64,000 bases of DNA from Epibacterium sp. Ofav1-8. Its GTDB lineage: Bacteria > Pseudomonadota > Alphaproteobacteria > Rhodobacterales > Rhodobacteraceae. A program made the position numbers and the translations under genes. The notes under the pieces were generated by a model, which was given only the letters and a program-made list of their open reading frames with translations, was not told where the DNA came from and did no database searches. Shown one piece after another: positions 35,613-45,798 of the stretch. Where the stretch lies: positions 62,001 through 126,000 of the forward strand of contig NZ_JAKRFD010000013.1 in NCBI RefSeq assembly GCF_022348185.1. The letters are read 5' to 3'. Each line of letters starts with the position of its first letter. Positions within the stretch are counted from its first letter, which is position 1.

Positions 35613-36299
35613 ATGCTGGTCAGGCAACCTTCGGGTCGTGGAGCATCCGCGATCAAGTATGACATCCTTACTGCGATGGGCGCCTATGCCTTGTCACAGA
35701 GCAAGGCCCGACAGGTACTGGTTCTTCGATTTCTCACTTTGGTGACTGCCCGCTACAACTGGCAACGAGACCAACTCGCCGTTGGTCAGCGAGAGATTGC
35801 CAGACTATGGAATGTTGATGAACGTACAGTCAAACGGGATCTCGCCAAGCTAAGGTCAATGGGGTGGATCGTGGTAACCCGGCAAGGGGCCCGGGGCCGG
35901 GTCTCGGAATATGCTCTGGACTTTGATCGCATCCTTGGCGATTCGGAACCTCGATGGCAGGCCGTAGGCCCCGATTATGCGCATCGTATGAAAGGGCAGG
36001 GCGGAGACGTTGACCCCAAAGTCATTCCTCTGAAGACGACTAGTGTCGTTGCAGCGCCGAACACAGAGGATGGCTGTGAATGGTCATTGGCGCAAGCGAT
36101 CCTGCATCGTGATGACCCGGCCACTTATGCCTCTTGGCTGCAAAAACTGCAGCGTGAGGGCAGGGCAGGGGACCGCTTGATCCTCCGCGCACCGAGCCGG
36201 TTCCACGCGTCCTACGTCATGTCACATTTGCAAACCAAGGTGGTCGCCGCCTGTCGCGAAGTCGACGATACCATTTCAGCCGTCGTGATCGATGTGTGA
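35613..36299 (+). CDS. DnaA-like plasmid replication initiator
   Basis: 228 residues. The N-terminal part contains a winged-helix DNA-binding region (LAVGQREIARLWNVDERTVKRDL, then LRSMGWIVVTRQGARGRVSEY). The C-terminal part resembles the N-terminal domain of DnaA (DPATYASWLQKLQREGRAGDRLILRAPSRFHASYV). This layout is that of the DnaA-like replicases described for Rhodobacterales plasmids. There is no AAA+ ATPase domain. Together with parAB it marks an extrachromosomal replicon. The next gene follows after about 95 bp with no obvious terminator. Confidence 0.85.
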   Translation: MLVRQPSGRGASAIKYDILTAMGAYALSQSKARQVLVLRFLTLVTARYNWQRDQLAVGQREIARLWNVDERTVKRDLAKLRSMGWIVVTRQGARGRVSEYALDFDRILGDSEPRWQAVGPDYAHRMKGQGGDVDPKVIPLKTTSVVAAPNTEDGCEWSLAQAILHRDDPATYASWLQKLQREGRAGDRLILRAPSRFHASYVMSHLQTKVVAACREVDDTISAVVIDV

Positions 36300-36394
36300 G
36301 TGCGCTTCCCTTTTGTCGCACACTTGTATAACAAGAAGGTGCGGAAACCAGGCGACACTGGGCCATGTCTGTGTTTGCAGTAGGGAATGGGCAG

Positions 36395-37582
36395 ATGAGA
36401 ACAACATCGATCACGCAGCGTTTGGCTGGCCTCGGCGGGGCCAAATGGGATTTGCACCTCGCAGCGCGAGAGCGTGCTGAACGCGGCGAGCAGATCATCG
36501 AAATGACGATCGGTGAACCGGATGTTCCGTTGCCGGATGTGCTCGCGGATGCGGCGATCAGCGCCTTGCGGGCTGGCCGTACTCAGTACTCCAATGGACG
36601 CGGTGAAAACGGGTTGCGCGATGCCCTCGCCGAGGTCTACTCGGCCCGCCGCGGACAGCTTTTTGACCGAGACCACGTGTTGTGCTTCCCCGGGACGCAA
36701 ACCGCGCTTTACGCGGTTTTTCAGGGCGTTGCAGAAGCCGGAGACGAGGTTCTTGTGGGGGATCCGCTTTATGCCACCTATGAGGGCGTGATCAGAGCAA
36801 CCGGCGCCGAGATGGTATCCGTTCCCTTGCGCCCGGAGCATGGTTTCCGGATGCAGGCAGACGATGTCGCAAGCCGAATTACCGACAGGACCCGTGCCAT
36901 CCTCCTCAACACCCCGCATAATCCGACCGGGGCGATCCTGCGCCGCGAGGACTTGGAAGCATTGGCTGATTTGGCACGGGCGCACGATCTCTGGCTGATC
37001 TCCGACGAAGTCTACGAGGATCTGGTCTTTGAGGGCAGTTCCTTTCTGTCCCCCCTTTCATTGCCCGAAGTCGCTGATCGGGTGATTGCTGTGTCGTCGA
37101 TTTCCAAGTCACATGCTGCTCCCGGGTTGCGCAGCGGCTGGGCGATCGGACCAAAGCCCTTCATGACCGCGCTGCTCCCCGTGTCCGAAACCATGCTGTT
37201 CGGCAATCAACCCTTTATCGCGGATATGACAGAGCAGGCGGTTCGGAACGGGTCGCCGGTCGCTGAGGGAATGCGTCAACGGTTCGCCAGACGTGCGACC
37301 TATCTGGCTGACCGTCTGGAAACCGAAACCCGCTTGCGTGTGCACCGGCCGGAAGCGGGCATGTTTGCCTTGGTGAATGTACGCCCCTTGGGTATGGATT
37401 GTGATCGCTTTGCCTGGGCACTTCTGGAACAGGCCGGGGTGGCGGTGATGCCGGGATCCTCCTTTGGCGAACACATGCAAGATTGGGTTCGCTTGGCGCT
37501 CACCATAGATGATGCCACGTTGACCCAGGCCGTGGACCGGATTTCCGAGTTTGCCACAGCCGTGTCTGCCGCAGCCGAATAG
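36395..37582 (+). CDS. Class I/II PLP-dependent aminotransferase
   Basis: About 395 residues, fold type I. PLP-binding Lys238 lies in SSISKSHAAPGLRSGW, with NTPHNPTGAIL and the LISDEVYEDLVF aspartate/tyrosine motif upstream. The YSNGRGENGLRDALAE segment is typical of the aspartate aminotransferase superfamily, and closest recollection is of bacterial broad-specificity enzymes such as arginine-pyruvate or aspartate aminotransferases; the substrate cannot be fixed from sequence. The start is uncertain: ATG at 36365 is also in frame and neither has a strong ribosome site. Confidence 0.88.
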   Translation: MRTTSITQRLAGLGGAKWDLHLAARERAERGEQIIEMTIGEPDVPLPDVLADAAISALRAGRTQYSNGRGENGLRDALAEVYSARRGQLFDRDHVLCFPGTQTALYAVFQGVAEAGDEVLVGDPLYATYEGVIRATGAEMVSVPLRPEHGFRMQADDVASRITDRTRAILLNTPHNPTGAILRREDLEALADLARAHDLWLISDEVYEDLVFEGSSFLSPLSLPEVADRVIAVSSISKSHAAPGLRSGWAIGPKPFMTALLPVSETMLFGNQPFIADMTEQAVRNGSPVAEGMRQRFARRATYLADRLETETRLRVHRPEAGMFALVNVRPLGMDCDRFAWALLEQAGVAVMPGSSFGEHMQDWVRLALTIDDATLTQAVDRISEFATAVSAAAE

Positions 37583-37689
37583 GGCAGGGGGCCACAAATC
37601 GAAACCAGCCAGTTGAAACACGGGCGCGCAGCGTTTTATGAGGAGTGACTTCGGGCCATCAGCGCCCGATACCCTCAGGAGCGCCTGCA

Positions 37690-38973
37690 ATGACCGACAG
37701 TTCCCCGCCTGGTGAGAAGATTTGTGTAATCGGCTTGGGCTATGTCGGGCTGCCTCTGGCTGTCGAATTTGGTCGCAGTCGTCCGGTTGTCGGATTTGAC
37801 ATCGACGAAGGGCGGATCGAGGAACTGCGCCGGGGCGTTGATCGCACCTGCGAACTCGACCAGAGCGCCTTGACTCAGGCGTGCCATCTTACGCTGAGTG
37901 CATCGGAAGCGCATATTGCTGACGCCAAGGTGTTTATCGTGACGGTGCCAACGCCGATCGATACCACGCGTCGCCCCGACCTTGGACCGCTCCTCGCGGC
38001 GAGCAGAACCGTCGGACGGGCGCTGAAGCCCGGGGATACGGTCATTTTTGAATCGACGGTGTATCCCGGCGCAACCGAGGAAGACTGCGTGCCGATACTG
38101 GAAGAGATGTCTGGCCTGACATTCAATCAAGACTTCGGCGTGGGCTATAGCCCCGAACGCATCAACCCGGGAGATAAGACCCGGCGTTTGCCGGATATTG
38201 TCAAAGTCACTTCCGGATCCTCTGCGGCGACCGCGGAGAAAGTTGATGCGCTTTACGCCAGCATTATCACGGCCGGAACCCATCGTGCGGAGAGCATCCG
38301 TGTCGCAGAGGCAGCCAAGGTGATTGAAAACAGCCAGCGCGACATCAACATTGCCTTGATCAACGAACTGGCGATGATTTTCAACCGAATGGAGATCGAT
38401 ACCGAAGCGGTGTTGCGCGCGGCGGCGACCAAGTGGAATTTTCTCAATTTCCGGCCGGGGCTTGTTGGCGGGCACTGTATCGGCGTTGATCCATACTATC
38501 TGACCCACAAGGCGCAGGAGGTGGGGTATCATCCGGAAATTCTGCTGTCGGGGCGGCGGCTGAACGATGGCATGGGCGCCTATGTTGCCCAGCAGATGAT
38601 CAAGGCGATGTTGCAGCGACGCGTGCATGTGGTGGATGCGCGAGTGCTGGTCATGGGCTTGGCGTTCAAGGAAAACTGCCCGGATCTGCGCAATACCCGC
38701 GTTGTCGATGTGATTTCCGGGTTGCAGGAGTTCGGCGTTGCGGTGGACGTGTTTGATCCGCATGTGGATCCGGCTGAAGCGCGCGATGAGTATGGTCTCG
38801 AACTTCTGTCGGCGCTGCCTCGCGACACATATGATGGGGTTGTCCTCGCAGTTGCTCATGAGGAATTTCGGCAGATGGGCAGCGCGGAGATCCGGGCGCT
38901 CGGGAAACCGGGTGCGGTTCTCTACGACTTGAAATACCTGTTGGCTGCGGACGAAACAGACTTGCGGCTGTAG
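37690..38973 (+). CDS. Nucleotide-sugar dehydrogenase (TviB/WbpA type)
   Basis: 427 residues. It oxidises a UDP-N-acetyl-hexosamine to the uronic acid, in the cytoplasm, for surface polysaccharide synthesis. The NAD-binding GLGYVGLP lies at 15-22, the catalytic Cys263 in [13 protein letters not shown], and [18 protein letters not shown] marks the UDP-binding domain. The sequence fits the UDP-GlcNAc/GalNAc 6-dehydrogenase branch better than UDP-glucose dehydrogenase. No glycosyltransferases are nearby, so its pathway partners are elsewhere. The start is ATG 37690; the 15 upstream codons are unlike the family. Confidence 0.92.
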   Translation: MTDSSPPGEKICVIGLGYVGLPLAVEFGRSRPVVGFDIDEGRIEELRRGVDRTCELDQSALTQACHLTLSASEAHIADAKVFIVTVPTPIDTTRRPDLGPLLAASRTVGRALKPGDTVIFESTVYPGATEEDCVPILEEMSGLTFNQDFGVGYSPERINPGDKTRRLPDIVKVTSGSSAATAEKVDALYASIITAGTHRAESIRVAEAAKVIENSQRDINIALINELAMIFNRMEIDTEAVLRAAATKWNFLNFRPGLVGGHCIGVDPYYLTHKAQEVGYHPEILLSGRRLNDGMGAYVAQQMIKAMLQRRVHVVDARVLVMGLAFKENCPDLRNTRVVDVISGLQEFGVAVDVFDPHVDPAEARDEYGLELLSALPRDTYDGVVLAVAHEEFRQMGSAEIRALGKPGAVLYDLKYLLAADETDLRL

Positions 38974-38992
38974 TCGCCAGAAGGAGTGTAGC

Positions 38993-39943
38993 ATGGTGAT
39001 TTGCGTGATCCACACCGGGGGAACGATCGGCATGATCGCCACCGAATCCGGGTATGCCCCGCAAAACGGTGTTGTTGAGACGGAACTCAAGCGCATGCGT
39101 GCCTCCGGCGACATACGGACTGATTTTTGGGTGGTTACCGCAGCCCCCTTGATCGACAGCGCCAATGCCACGCCCGCAGATTGGGACTGGATCATGTCGC
39201 AAATCGTGGCACATCACGATGTTTGCGACGGGTTTGTTGTCACCCATGGCACCGATACTCTTGCATTTACCGCAGCGGCGCTGAGTTTCGGGCTGCAAGG
39301 GCTGTCCAAGCCGGTGGTCCTGACCGGTGCGATGCTGGCGTTGACCGAAGATGGAAGTGACGGGTGCCGGAACCTGAAAGACGCCTTTGCCGCGGTCGAG
39401 ACCGCGCCGCCTGGGGTTTTTGTACAATTTGCGGGGGGGCTTTTGCATGGCGCGCGGGTGCGCAAGTCCCACTCGACTGATTTCGACGCCTTCAAGGCCT
39501 CGCCCACGGATCGACCACCGCATCGCCAGTCCCCGCGGCTCTCCGCGCAGTATTACGGTGAGGTGTCGGCCATCATCGCGGCTGTCGCGCCGGGGATGAA
39601 TGCGGATCTCGTGTCGCTGGCTGCGGAGCGGGCGCAGGGTATCGTCCTGCGGTGTTATGGGTCCGGCACTGTCCCCGAGGGGCTTGGACTGCGGTCCGCA
39701 ATGCAGCGGGCGCAGGCACAGGGCGTCCCTGTCCTCGCTGTCAGCCAATGTGCCGAAGGCGGTATTTCACTTGGTACCTATGCGGCGGGGTCGATGCTGG
39801 AGGATACCGGTGCCATCGACGGGCGGGACATGACCGTGGAAGCCGCCTACGCGAAATTGCTTCACGCGCTTGCGGTCACCGACGATCCGCAGGCACGACG
39901 CGCGATCCTGCAGGAAAACCTCTGCGGAGAATGGGCGACCTGA
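38993..39943 (+). CDS. Asparaginase/glutaminase-family amidohydrolase
   Basis: 316 residues, type I/II asparaginase fold, hydrolysing L-asparagine (or a related amide) to aspartate and ammonia. The nucleophile motif HTGGTIGM (Thr at 8 and 11) and the second active-site motif VTHGTDTLAFTA near 80-91 are intact. No signal peptide, so it is cytoplasmic. A clear AAGGAGT ribosome site precedes the ATG. It is 19 bp after the nucleotide-sugar dehydrogenase; the amino-acid symporter follows after 100 bp. Confidence 0.92.
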   Translation: MVICVIHTGGTIGMIATESGYAPQNGVVETELKRMRASGDIRTDFWVVTAAPLIDSANATPADWDWIMSQIVAHHDVCDGFVVTHGTDTLAFTAAALSFGLQGLSKPVVLTGAMLALTEDGSDGCRNLKDAFAAVETAPPGVFVQFAGGLLHGARVRKSHSTDFDAFKASPTDRPPHRQSPRLSAQYYGEVSAIIAAVAPGMNADLVSLAAERAQGIVLRCYGSGTVPEGLGLRSAMQRAQAQGVPVLAVSQCAEGGISLGTYAAGSMLEDTGAIDGRDMTVEAAYAKLLHALAVTDDPQARRAILQENLCGEWAT

Positions 39944-40043
39944 TCGAGCGGCTCCGCAGCCGGCACGTCAATTGTGCCGTTGCATCCCGGCAGTGACCCA
40001 CGTATGCCGCTCGCGGTTTTAATCGTGAGTGGAGAGAGACGCG

Positions 40044-41465
40044 ATGCAAGCGCTTGAACAGGTTTTCGGGGTCATCGGAGACCTGACTTGGGGGTGGTCC
40101 CTTGTTCCGATCCTGGTAATTTTTGGTACCTTTATCACCGTGGCGACCGGGTTCGTCCAATTTCGGTTTTTTGGGCGGATGTTCCGGGTTCTGACCCGGG
40201 GCGGAACGGATTCCGGGCGGATCTCAGCCCGCGAAGCGCTGCTCGTCTCGGTCGGTGGGCGTGTCGGCGGCGGCAATATCGCCGGCGTGGCTGTGGCAAT
40301 CACCCTCGGTGGCCCCGGGGCGGTGTTCTGGATGTGGGCGATCGCGATTGTCGGAATGGCAACCAGCCTTGTGGAATGCTCTCTGGCGCAGCTGTTCAAA
40401 CGGGCGGACCCTCTGACAGGGCAGTACCGTGGCGGTCCGGCGCGGGCCATCCTTCACGGGTTGGGCCAGAACTATCGCTGGCTGGCCGTATTGTACGCCA
40501 TTTGCCTGATTGCTGCGTTTGCGTTGGGCTTCAATGCGTTCCAGGGGAATACGGTTGCTGGCGCGGCCGAAGCCTCGCTGGGCATTGACCGTCTGTGGAC
40601 CGGCCTGTTTCTGGCCTTGGTCACCGGCTTCATCGTGTTTGGCGGCATCCGGCGTATCGCGAAGGCCTCCGAAGTCGTGGTGCCGATCATGGCGCTTGGC
40701 TACATCCTGATGGCATTGGCGGTCATCGTGATGAACCTGGGCGATGTTCCGGCCGTTCTGGGCACCATTGTTGCCAATGCGTTTGGCTTCGAAGAAGCGG
40801 TCAGCGGTGGCATGGGGGCTGCAATCGCCCAAGGTCTGCGCCGGGGTCTCTTCTCGAACGAGGCGGGTTTGGGGTCTGCACCCAACGTGGCCGCAACCGC
40901 AGAGGTCAATCACCCGATCAGCCAGGGCATCACCCAAGCTTTCTCGGTGTTCATCGATACCATCGTGATCTGTAGCTGTACTGCGTTTGTGATTTTGCTC
41001 AGCGATGTCTACGTTCCGGGCGCGAGCGAAATTGACGGTGTCGAACTGACCCAGAATGCAATGGTTTCGCATCTTGGTGCCTGGACGCAGTATTTCATGA
41101 CTGCAGCCATCCTGCTGTTTGCCTTCTCGTCGGTGATCTACAACTATTACCTCGGTGAGAATGCGATCACGGTTCTGACCAAGACACCCGCCGCGACATT
41201 GGTGCTGAAGATTGTTGTGGTCGGGATTGTCTTTGTGGGTGCGGTGGCGCCGAATGCGACCTCGGTGTTCTTCTTCTCCGACCCGATGATGGGTGTGCTG
41301 GCGCTGGTCAATTTGCTCGCACTGATGATGCTGTTTCCGATCGCCCTGCGTATCCTGCAAGATTTCCGCAAACAACTGCGGGCCGGGGTGGCGCGACCGG
41401 TGCTGCACATCGAAGAGTTCTCGGATCTTGATCTGGATCCGAATGCCTGGCCCAAACGAAGCTGA
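40044..41465 (+). CDS. Sodium:alanine/glycine symporter (AGCS family)
   Basis: About 473 residues with 10-11 membrane helices. Family landmarks include VSVGGRVGGGNIAGVAVAI (here SVGGRVGGGNIAGVAVA near 75), GLRRGLFSNEAGLGSAP near 265 and the GQYRGGP loop. It imports alanine, glycine or a similar amino acid with Na+. Start at ATG 40044, which has GGAGAGAG about 8 bp upstream; an in-frame GTG at 40029 lacks one. A good terminator follows. Confidence 0.94.
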   Translation: MQALEQVFGVIGDLTWGWSLVPILVIFGTFITVATGFVQFRFFGRMFRVLTRGGTDSGRISAREALLVSVGGRVGGGNIAGVAVAITLGGPGAVFWMWAIAIVGMATSLVECSLAQLFKRADPLTGQYRGGPARAILHGLGQNYRWLAVLYAICLIAAFALGFNAFQGNTVAGAAEASLGIDRLWTGLFLALVTGFIVFGGIRRIAKASEVVVPIMALGYILMALAVIVMNLGDVPAVLGTIVANAFGFEEAVSGGMGAAIAQGLRRGLFSNEAGLGSAPNVAATAEVNHPISQGITQAFSVFIDTIVICSCTAFVILLSDVYVPGASEIDGVELTQNAMVSHLGAWTQYFMTAAILLFAFSSVIYNYYLGENAITVLTKTPAATLVLKIVVVGIVFVGAVAPNATSVFFFSDPMMGVLALVNLLALMMLFPIALRILQDFRKQLRAGVARPVLHIEEFSDLDLDPNAWPKRS

Positions 41466-41483
41466 CGCCTCGTGAAACACTGC

Positions 41484-41513
41484 ATAGGCCACCCGATTGG
41501 GTGGCCTATTTTC
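41484..41513 (+). terminator. Intrinsic terminator after the symporter
   Basis: A perfect 11-bp stem (ATAGGCCACCC and complement) with a GATT loop is followed by TTTT, 19 bp after the symporter stop. It also separates this gene from the convergent rhodanese-YidC-dikinase gene. Confidence 0.85.
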
Positions 41514-41582
41514 ATGGCGGGACTCAATTTATGCGCCGGCTGAGTGGTGGGGGGCGCCCCCCATCCCTCAGCTGTTTCTCGC

Positions 41583-44500
41583 TCACGCACTCAAGGCATC
41601 ATAGGCCTCAGCCGCTTCGATGTCGCCGCTATCGTGCACGGTGATCTTCTGACCCTGGATGAGGCTGTCGGTCCCTTTCGCGCCAACCACCATGAGGATA
41701 TTTTTCTCGCGCGCGACGATCGCCATATGGCTCAGCCAGCCACCGACCACGCTCACGACGGCACCGGCCTTCTGTACCTGGGGCAACCATGCAGGGTTGA
41801 CCATGTGGCAGACAATAATGTCTCCGGGCAGGAACCCTGCAAAGGCTTCGGAGCCATGCGCCATCTCGTCGTGAACGCGGAACACGCGCCCGGTCACATC
41901 ACCTGATCCAGCGACGCAGGTTCCGCCGAGCTTGCCCGGATCCGGCAGGGCCAGCGTGCCAGCAGAGAGCTGCTCACAGTCCTTCAGGGTCAGCTGTGCC
42001 TGCGTTGGCGCGTTGTCCTGACAAAGTTTGTCGTGCTCCGAGCGAGCTTGGGCCAGGGCGCGCAAGGCGTCGATTTCCTCCCAGTCGGCATGCACAAGCT
42101 CTGGCAGGGTCAGATGGAATACAAGCGCACCAAGCCCGCTCTGCTCTGCCAGCGCCAGAAGCGCCCGCCGAAGTTCCGACAGCACCCGCAAGGCCTCGTG
42201 CTTGGCACGCTCCTTCAAGTCCTGAAAGGCGATGGCCAGTTCGATCTGTTGTTGAAGATCGGCTGGTAGACCGGACGGCGCCTGCGTCGGGGGCAGGGGG
42301 GCGACAGATGGTTCGAGCAATGTGTACAACAAGCTCGGCGCTTCGTGATACCGGGGGCTGGAAAGCTCATAATCGAACATCGCCCGGTGCCCCATCAAGG
42401 CAAGCGCTTTTTCTCGGGCTTCCTGTTCCGGTCCATCGCATTGTGCCAGGAGGCTGGCAGGAGAGTATTCCAGGTCTGCCTGCATCAGATAGCTTCGCAG
42501 GGCTGGGTCGCCTTGCGCGGCTTGGCTCGCGTCCTGCATGGCCAAGGCCGCGAGAATATTGATTTTCTCGGCCTCAACATAGATTTCGGTCACGAAGTAG
42601 CGTTGCAAGTCTGTGATCGCCTTGAGCAACTTTGCCCTTGGCAGGGCTTCAAACCGAATGGCACGCCAGTCGTCGACGCGGTCCCTGAGCTTGGGCAGCA
42701 CCTCCCGTTCGAACCCCTCACGGACCGGAGCCAACTGCTTGCGCAGCGCCACCGCGCGTCGCCCTGACAAATCCAGTGCCAGGTGCTGCTTGAGGTGTGT
42801 ATCAACGTAGGTTTTGCCGAAGAGGCGTACCAAATGGGCGTCTTGGCCCTCTGGTAGTGCGTAAGGCAAGCCCAACGCGCGGCAGGCCAGATCGAGGCTG
42901 CCCCCGGGTGACCAGAGCTGCGCCATGAGTGCAAATGACAATGGGCTGGGGCGTGGCAGCACTTCGCTCATTTCATCCTGCTCGATCAGATTTTCGTCCG
43001 GATCGCGATCTTTGAACCGGTTGAAAAAGGATCGCCATTCCGAAGCCGTCGCCTGCTCGGTGCTGCTGCCCACGGCCATGGTGGTCACATCCCGCGATTG
43101 CAGTATCCAGAACTCTCCGTCCACCCAGGCCCACTCGATGTCCTGCGGTGATCCAAACAGATTTTCGATCGTCAGGCCCAACTCGATCAGCGCCTCCGGG
43201 GCAAACGGGGGGAGGTCCTGATCTGGGGCAGGGGACTTGCTGTAGCGCCCGGCCCGAAGGGTGCCCGGTGTTTTCCTGCCAGAGACGAGGTCATCGCCAC
43301 AGCCCTCGACCCACTCCAGCAGCATCATGCCCGGTGCTTGTGGATCCTGTGTGAACAGGACACCTGCAAACGTCGCATCGATCATGTGTTGCACCAGAAT
43401 ATTTCCGTGTCCCGCATCTTTGATCTGGTAGCTTCGGGCACGCTCGTCGGAAAAGGAGGCGTGCACGGTTTCGATGGCAGAGCACATTTGGTCGCCCCGC
43501 ACATCCAGGACGGATTCAAATACGCCGGCAAAGCTATGGTCAGCGCCATCTTCCTGGCTGGCAGAGGAGCGCACAGCGCAGGGTGTGGGCCCCATGATCC
43601 GCCAGATTTTATGCGCCATGCGCGTGCGATCCGTAGCGGTGGCCGCCTGGAACCGGGTTAGGAACCTTTCGGTGAGCACCACCGCGGGCGGTACCGGAAA
43701 GCCGGCATTGGCCAATTGTGAAAGCCGTAGCGCCTTGTTTCCCGCATGAGTCAATCGGCGGGTTTCCTTTATCGCGACCGTTCCTTTTGGCAATCGCTGC
43801 AAGGGTGGCAAGGCGCGGCACAGGCGCGACACGCTCCCTGAGACATACGCGTATTGGATCAGCAAACCCGTCAGGCTCATGAAAAGGTAGAAATTTCCCG
43901 CCGCCGAGAGGTTCATGACGAGGGCAAACAGGAGCGGCAGCCCCAGTCCACACCAAAGCACCGCCGCCCGCGCGGATTTGGCGACCGAAACCAACAGATA
44001 GACAGCGGCAAGCGCACAGGTGAGGCCCGCCGCAAGATAATAGGGGTCCGGCGCTCCCAGGTTCGAAACCCACAGGAACGCTTCGCCAACCTCCGCGGAA
44101 GCCAGCTCTACCGCCTGTAGCCCCAGCATCATCACAGGGAGAAAGAGGAGCGCCGCCAAATTGCGCATAGGCGTCAATCCAAGTCGATTATGAACCTCCC
44201 GGATTGCCCTGGATTTTCGGATCGGGTCGTCGGCAAGATCCGCCTTTAGACGGTCCAGTTCGACTTTGTGCGCACGAAGCGTGATCTGATCGCGTTCTGA
44301 TTTCAGCGCGAGCGGCAGCACCAGCAATCGCGAGGTCACCGCCAGAGCCAGAAGCCCGAGTATCAGGTGAGAGTGTTCATGCGCCCAGAGCAAGACGCGG
44401 CTCAGAAGGTCAACGGATGTGTCCCACAGGCCGGTTTCCTGGCTGGCCAGCCAATCGACAACATGAGGTTTGGGGGCAGGAGGGATGAAATACTCCCACG

Positions 44501-45584
44501 GCAGGGTGTAGCGCCCTTCGAAGGGGATTCCCGCCTCAGTCAGCTCCAGTCCGAGCACCTGGCTCATGAAACAGCTACGGCGATCATAGCACGCAGCGAC
44601 CGTGGGGACCTTGCGCAGGGAGGAGATCGACTCTTGCAGCTGCGTGGTGGTCAGCGCGCGCACAGGAATGTTGATCGCCCCGGGCAGGTGCCCGGCGGCA
44701 AAATCACCGGGATAGCGCGTATCCACGATCTGTACCTCGCTCGACGCCACAAGTTGGCTGAACTCTTCGGTACCGATCAGGCGCGATTTGTTTGGATACG
44801 TGGGGATGGCGCGCAGGTCTGACAGCTCTTGCACGCGGCTGTCGGAAAACGGTCTGGATTCCACAATCCACTTTTCGATACCGCCGGCAATAAAGCGGCA
44901 ATCGATACCGAGTTTTGCGAGCGCCGCGCAGGTTTCGGAACTGCGGTTCCCGTTATGGCAGAACAGCACCACCGTTTCACCCGCCGAAACGGGCGGCGAT
45001 TGGAGGAAGTCGGGAAACCGGATGTGGGTGGAGCCGGGCAGGGTCCCCATGGCGTTTTCGGCGGTTTCACGAATGTCGAAGAAATTGACCTGTCCGGCAG
45101 ACAAAAGGTTGGCAGCTTCGGCCGTCGTGATCCCCTGTGGGTGGGTTTCTTGGCTGTTGTAGCTGGTTTCTTTCAGCGCCGCGTCCTTGATGGTGGTCCC
45201 GTCAAACTGTGCGGGACGGGTCAGTGTGGCTTGCAGCCGTTGCAACTCGGCGCTCTGGTGGGTCTGCCATTGCCAGTGATTTGCAAATGCAAGGAGGACG
45301 GCAAGCAGTACAAGGCCGGTGATCAGGCGCACGGGATAGCGGCGCGAAGAGGCCTGTGTCCTGATCCCGAGGCGGGCGGCGATCACCGCACCAAAACCGG
45401 ACAGGGTGGCTGCAACCACCGCGAGAATTTGAGATAGCGAAGAGACCGATCCAAGCACCAGTTCCGGGGATGGAATTGCGTGTCCCATCGTGGGGGTGGC
45501 GATAAGAATGGTCGCATTTACAAATAAACAAAAACAAATTTTAACTGACCGGGCGATACATGGCAGCAAGTTTGGTGTAATCAC
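41583..45584 (-). CDS. Membrane fusion: two rhodanese domains, YidC/Oxa1-like core, PEP-synthase-like dikinase
   Basis: 1,333 residues, one intact frame. In order: signal-like segment and two membrane helices (about 10-105); rhodanese 1 with Cys209 in CHNGNRS; rhodanese 2 with Cys332 in CYDRRSC; a five-helix YidC/Oxa1 core (about 385-590) whose first helix keeps the groove Arg and Pro-Leu (TSRLLVLPLALK) and is followed by a charged cytoplasmic hairpin; a PPDK/PEP-synthase ATP-grasp domain (about 610-870; CAVRSSASQEDGADHSFAG); a middle like rifampicin phosphotransferase (SEVLPRPSPLSFAL); and the swivelling phosphohistidine domain with His1286 in GGWLSHMAIVARE. Topology places rhodaneses outside and dikinase inside. 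GTG at 45584 has AAGGA 8 bp upstream; TTG at 45638 is the longer option. Domains recognised by eye only. Confidence 0.87.
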   Translation of the reverse strand: MITPNLLPCIARSVKICFCLFVNATILIATPTMGHAIPSPELVLGSVSSLSQILAVVAATLSGFGAVIAARLGIRTQASSRRYPVRLITGLVLLAVLLAFANHWQWQTHQSAELQRLQATLTRPAQFDGTTIKDAALKETSYNSQETHPQGITTAEAANLLSAGQVNFFDIRETAENAMGTLPGSTHIRFPDFLQSPPVSAGETVVLFCHNGNRSSETCAALAKLGIDCRFIAGGIEKWIVESRPFSDSRVQELSDLRAIPTYPNKSRLIGTEEFSQLVASSEVQIVDTRYPGDFAAGHLPGAINIPVRALTTTQLQESISSLRKVPTVAACYDRRSCFMSQVLGLELTEAGIPFEGRYTLPWEYFIPPAPKPHVVDWLASQETGLWDTSVDLLSRVLLWAHEHSHLILGLLALAVTSRLLVLPLALKSERDQITLRAHKVELDRLKADLADDPIRKSRAIREVHNRLGLTPMRNLAALLFLPVMMLGLQAVELASAEVGEAFLWVSNLGAPDPYYLAAGLTCALAAVYLLVSVAKSARAAVLWCGLGLPLLFALVMNLSAAGNFYLFMSLTGLLIQYAYVSGSVSRLCRALPPLQRLPKGTVAIKETRRLTHAGNKALRLSQLANAGFPVPPAVVLTERFLTRFQAATATDRTRMAHKIWRIMGPTPCAVRSSASQEDGADHSFAGVFESVLDVRGDQMCSAIETVHASFSDERARSYQIKDAGHGNILVQHMIDATFAGVLFTQDPQAPGMMLLEWVEGCGDDLVSGRKTPGTLRAGRYSKSPAPDQDLPPFAPEALIELGLTIENLFGSPQDIEWAWVDGEFWILQSRDVTTMAVGSSTEQATASEWRSFFNRFKDRDPDENLIEQDEMSEVLPRPSPLSFALMAQLWSPGGSLDLACRALGLPYALPEGQDAHLVRLFGKTYVDTHLKQHLALDLSGRRAVALRKQLAPVREGFEREVLPKLRDRVDDWRAIRFEALPRAKLLKAITDLQRYFVTEIYVEAEKINILAALAMQDASQAAQGDPALRSYLMQADLEYSPASLLAQCDGPEQEAREKALALMGHRAMFDYELSSPRYHEAPSLLYTLLEPSVAPLPPTQAPSGLPADLQQQIELAIAFQDLKERAKHEALRVLSELRRALLALAEQSGLGALVFHLTLPELVHADWEEIDALRALAQARSEHDKLCQDNAPTQAQLTLKDCEQLSAGTLALPDPGKLGGTCVAGSGDVTGRVFRVHDEMAHGSEAFAGFLPGDIIVCHMVNPAWLPQVQKAGAVVSVVGGWLSHMAIVAREKNILMVVGAKGTDSLIQGQKITVHDSGDIEAAEAYDALSA

Positions 45585-45798
45585 GAGTCGTCCTTCTGAA
45601 CGGAAAGGGAACCTGGCGGCAGACGCAGAATGCGTCAAAGAAACGTCATAATCCTTTCCAGATGGTTAATATGTGCTTTTCGAGTGAATCTCGGTTAGTT
45701 TTCAATGTGTTTTGATCCTATCTTGGATTGAGGCATGGCCAGGGACGGGCGCGCCCCGGTCGGACAGCGATTCTGCATCGTCTGCTAAGGAGAGTTCG

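Noticed and set aside
39667-39683. ACTGTCCCCGAGGGG inside the asparaginase gene as a sixth parS site
   Set aside because: Only one half-site matches; the other half has lost the AC end, and it is a single isolated copy 4.5 kb from parA.
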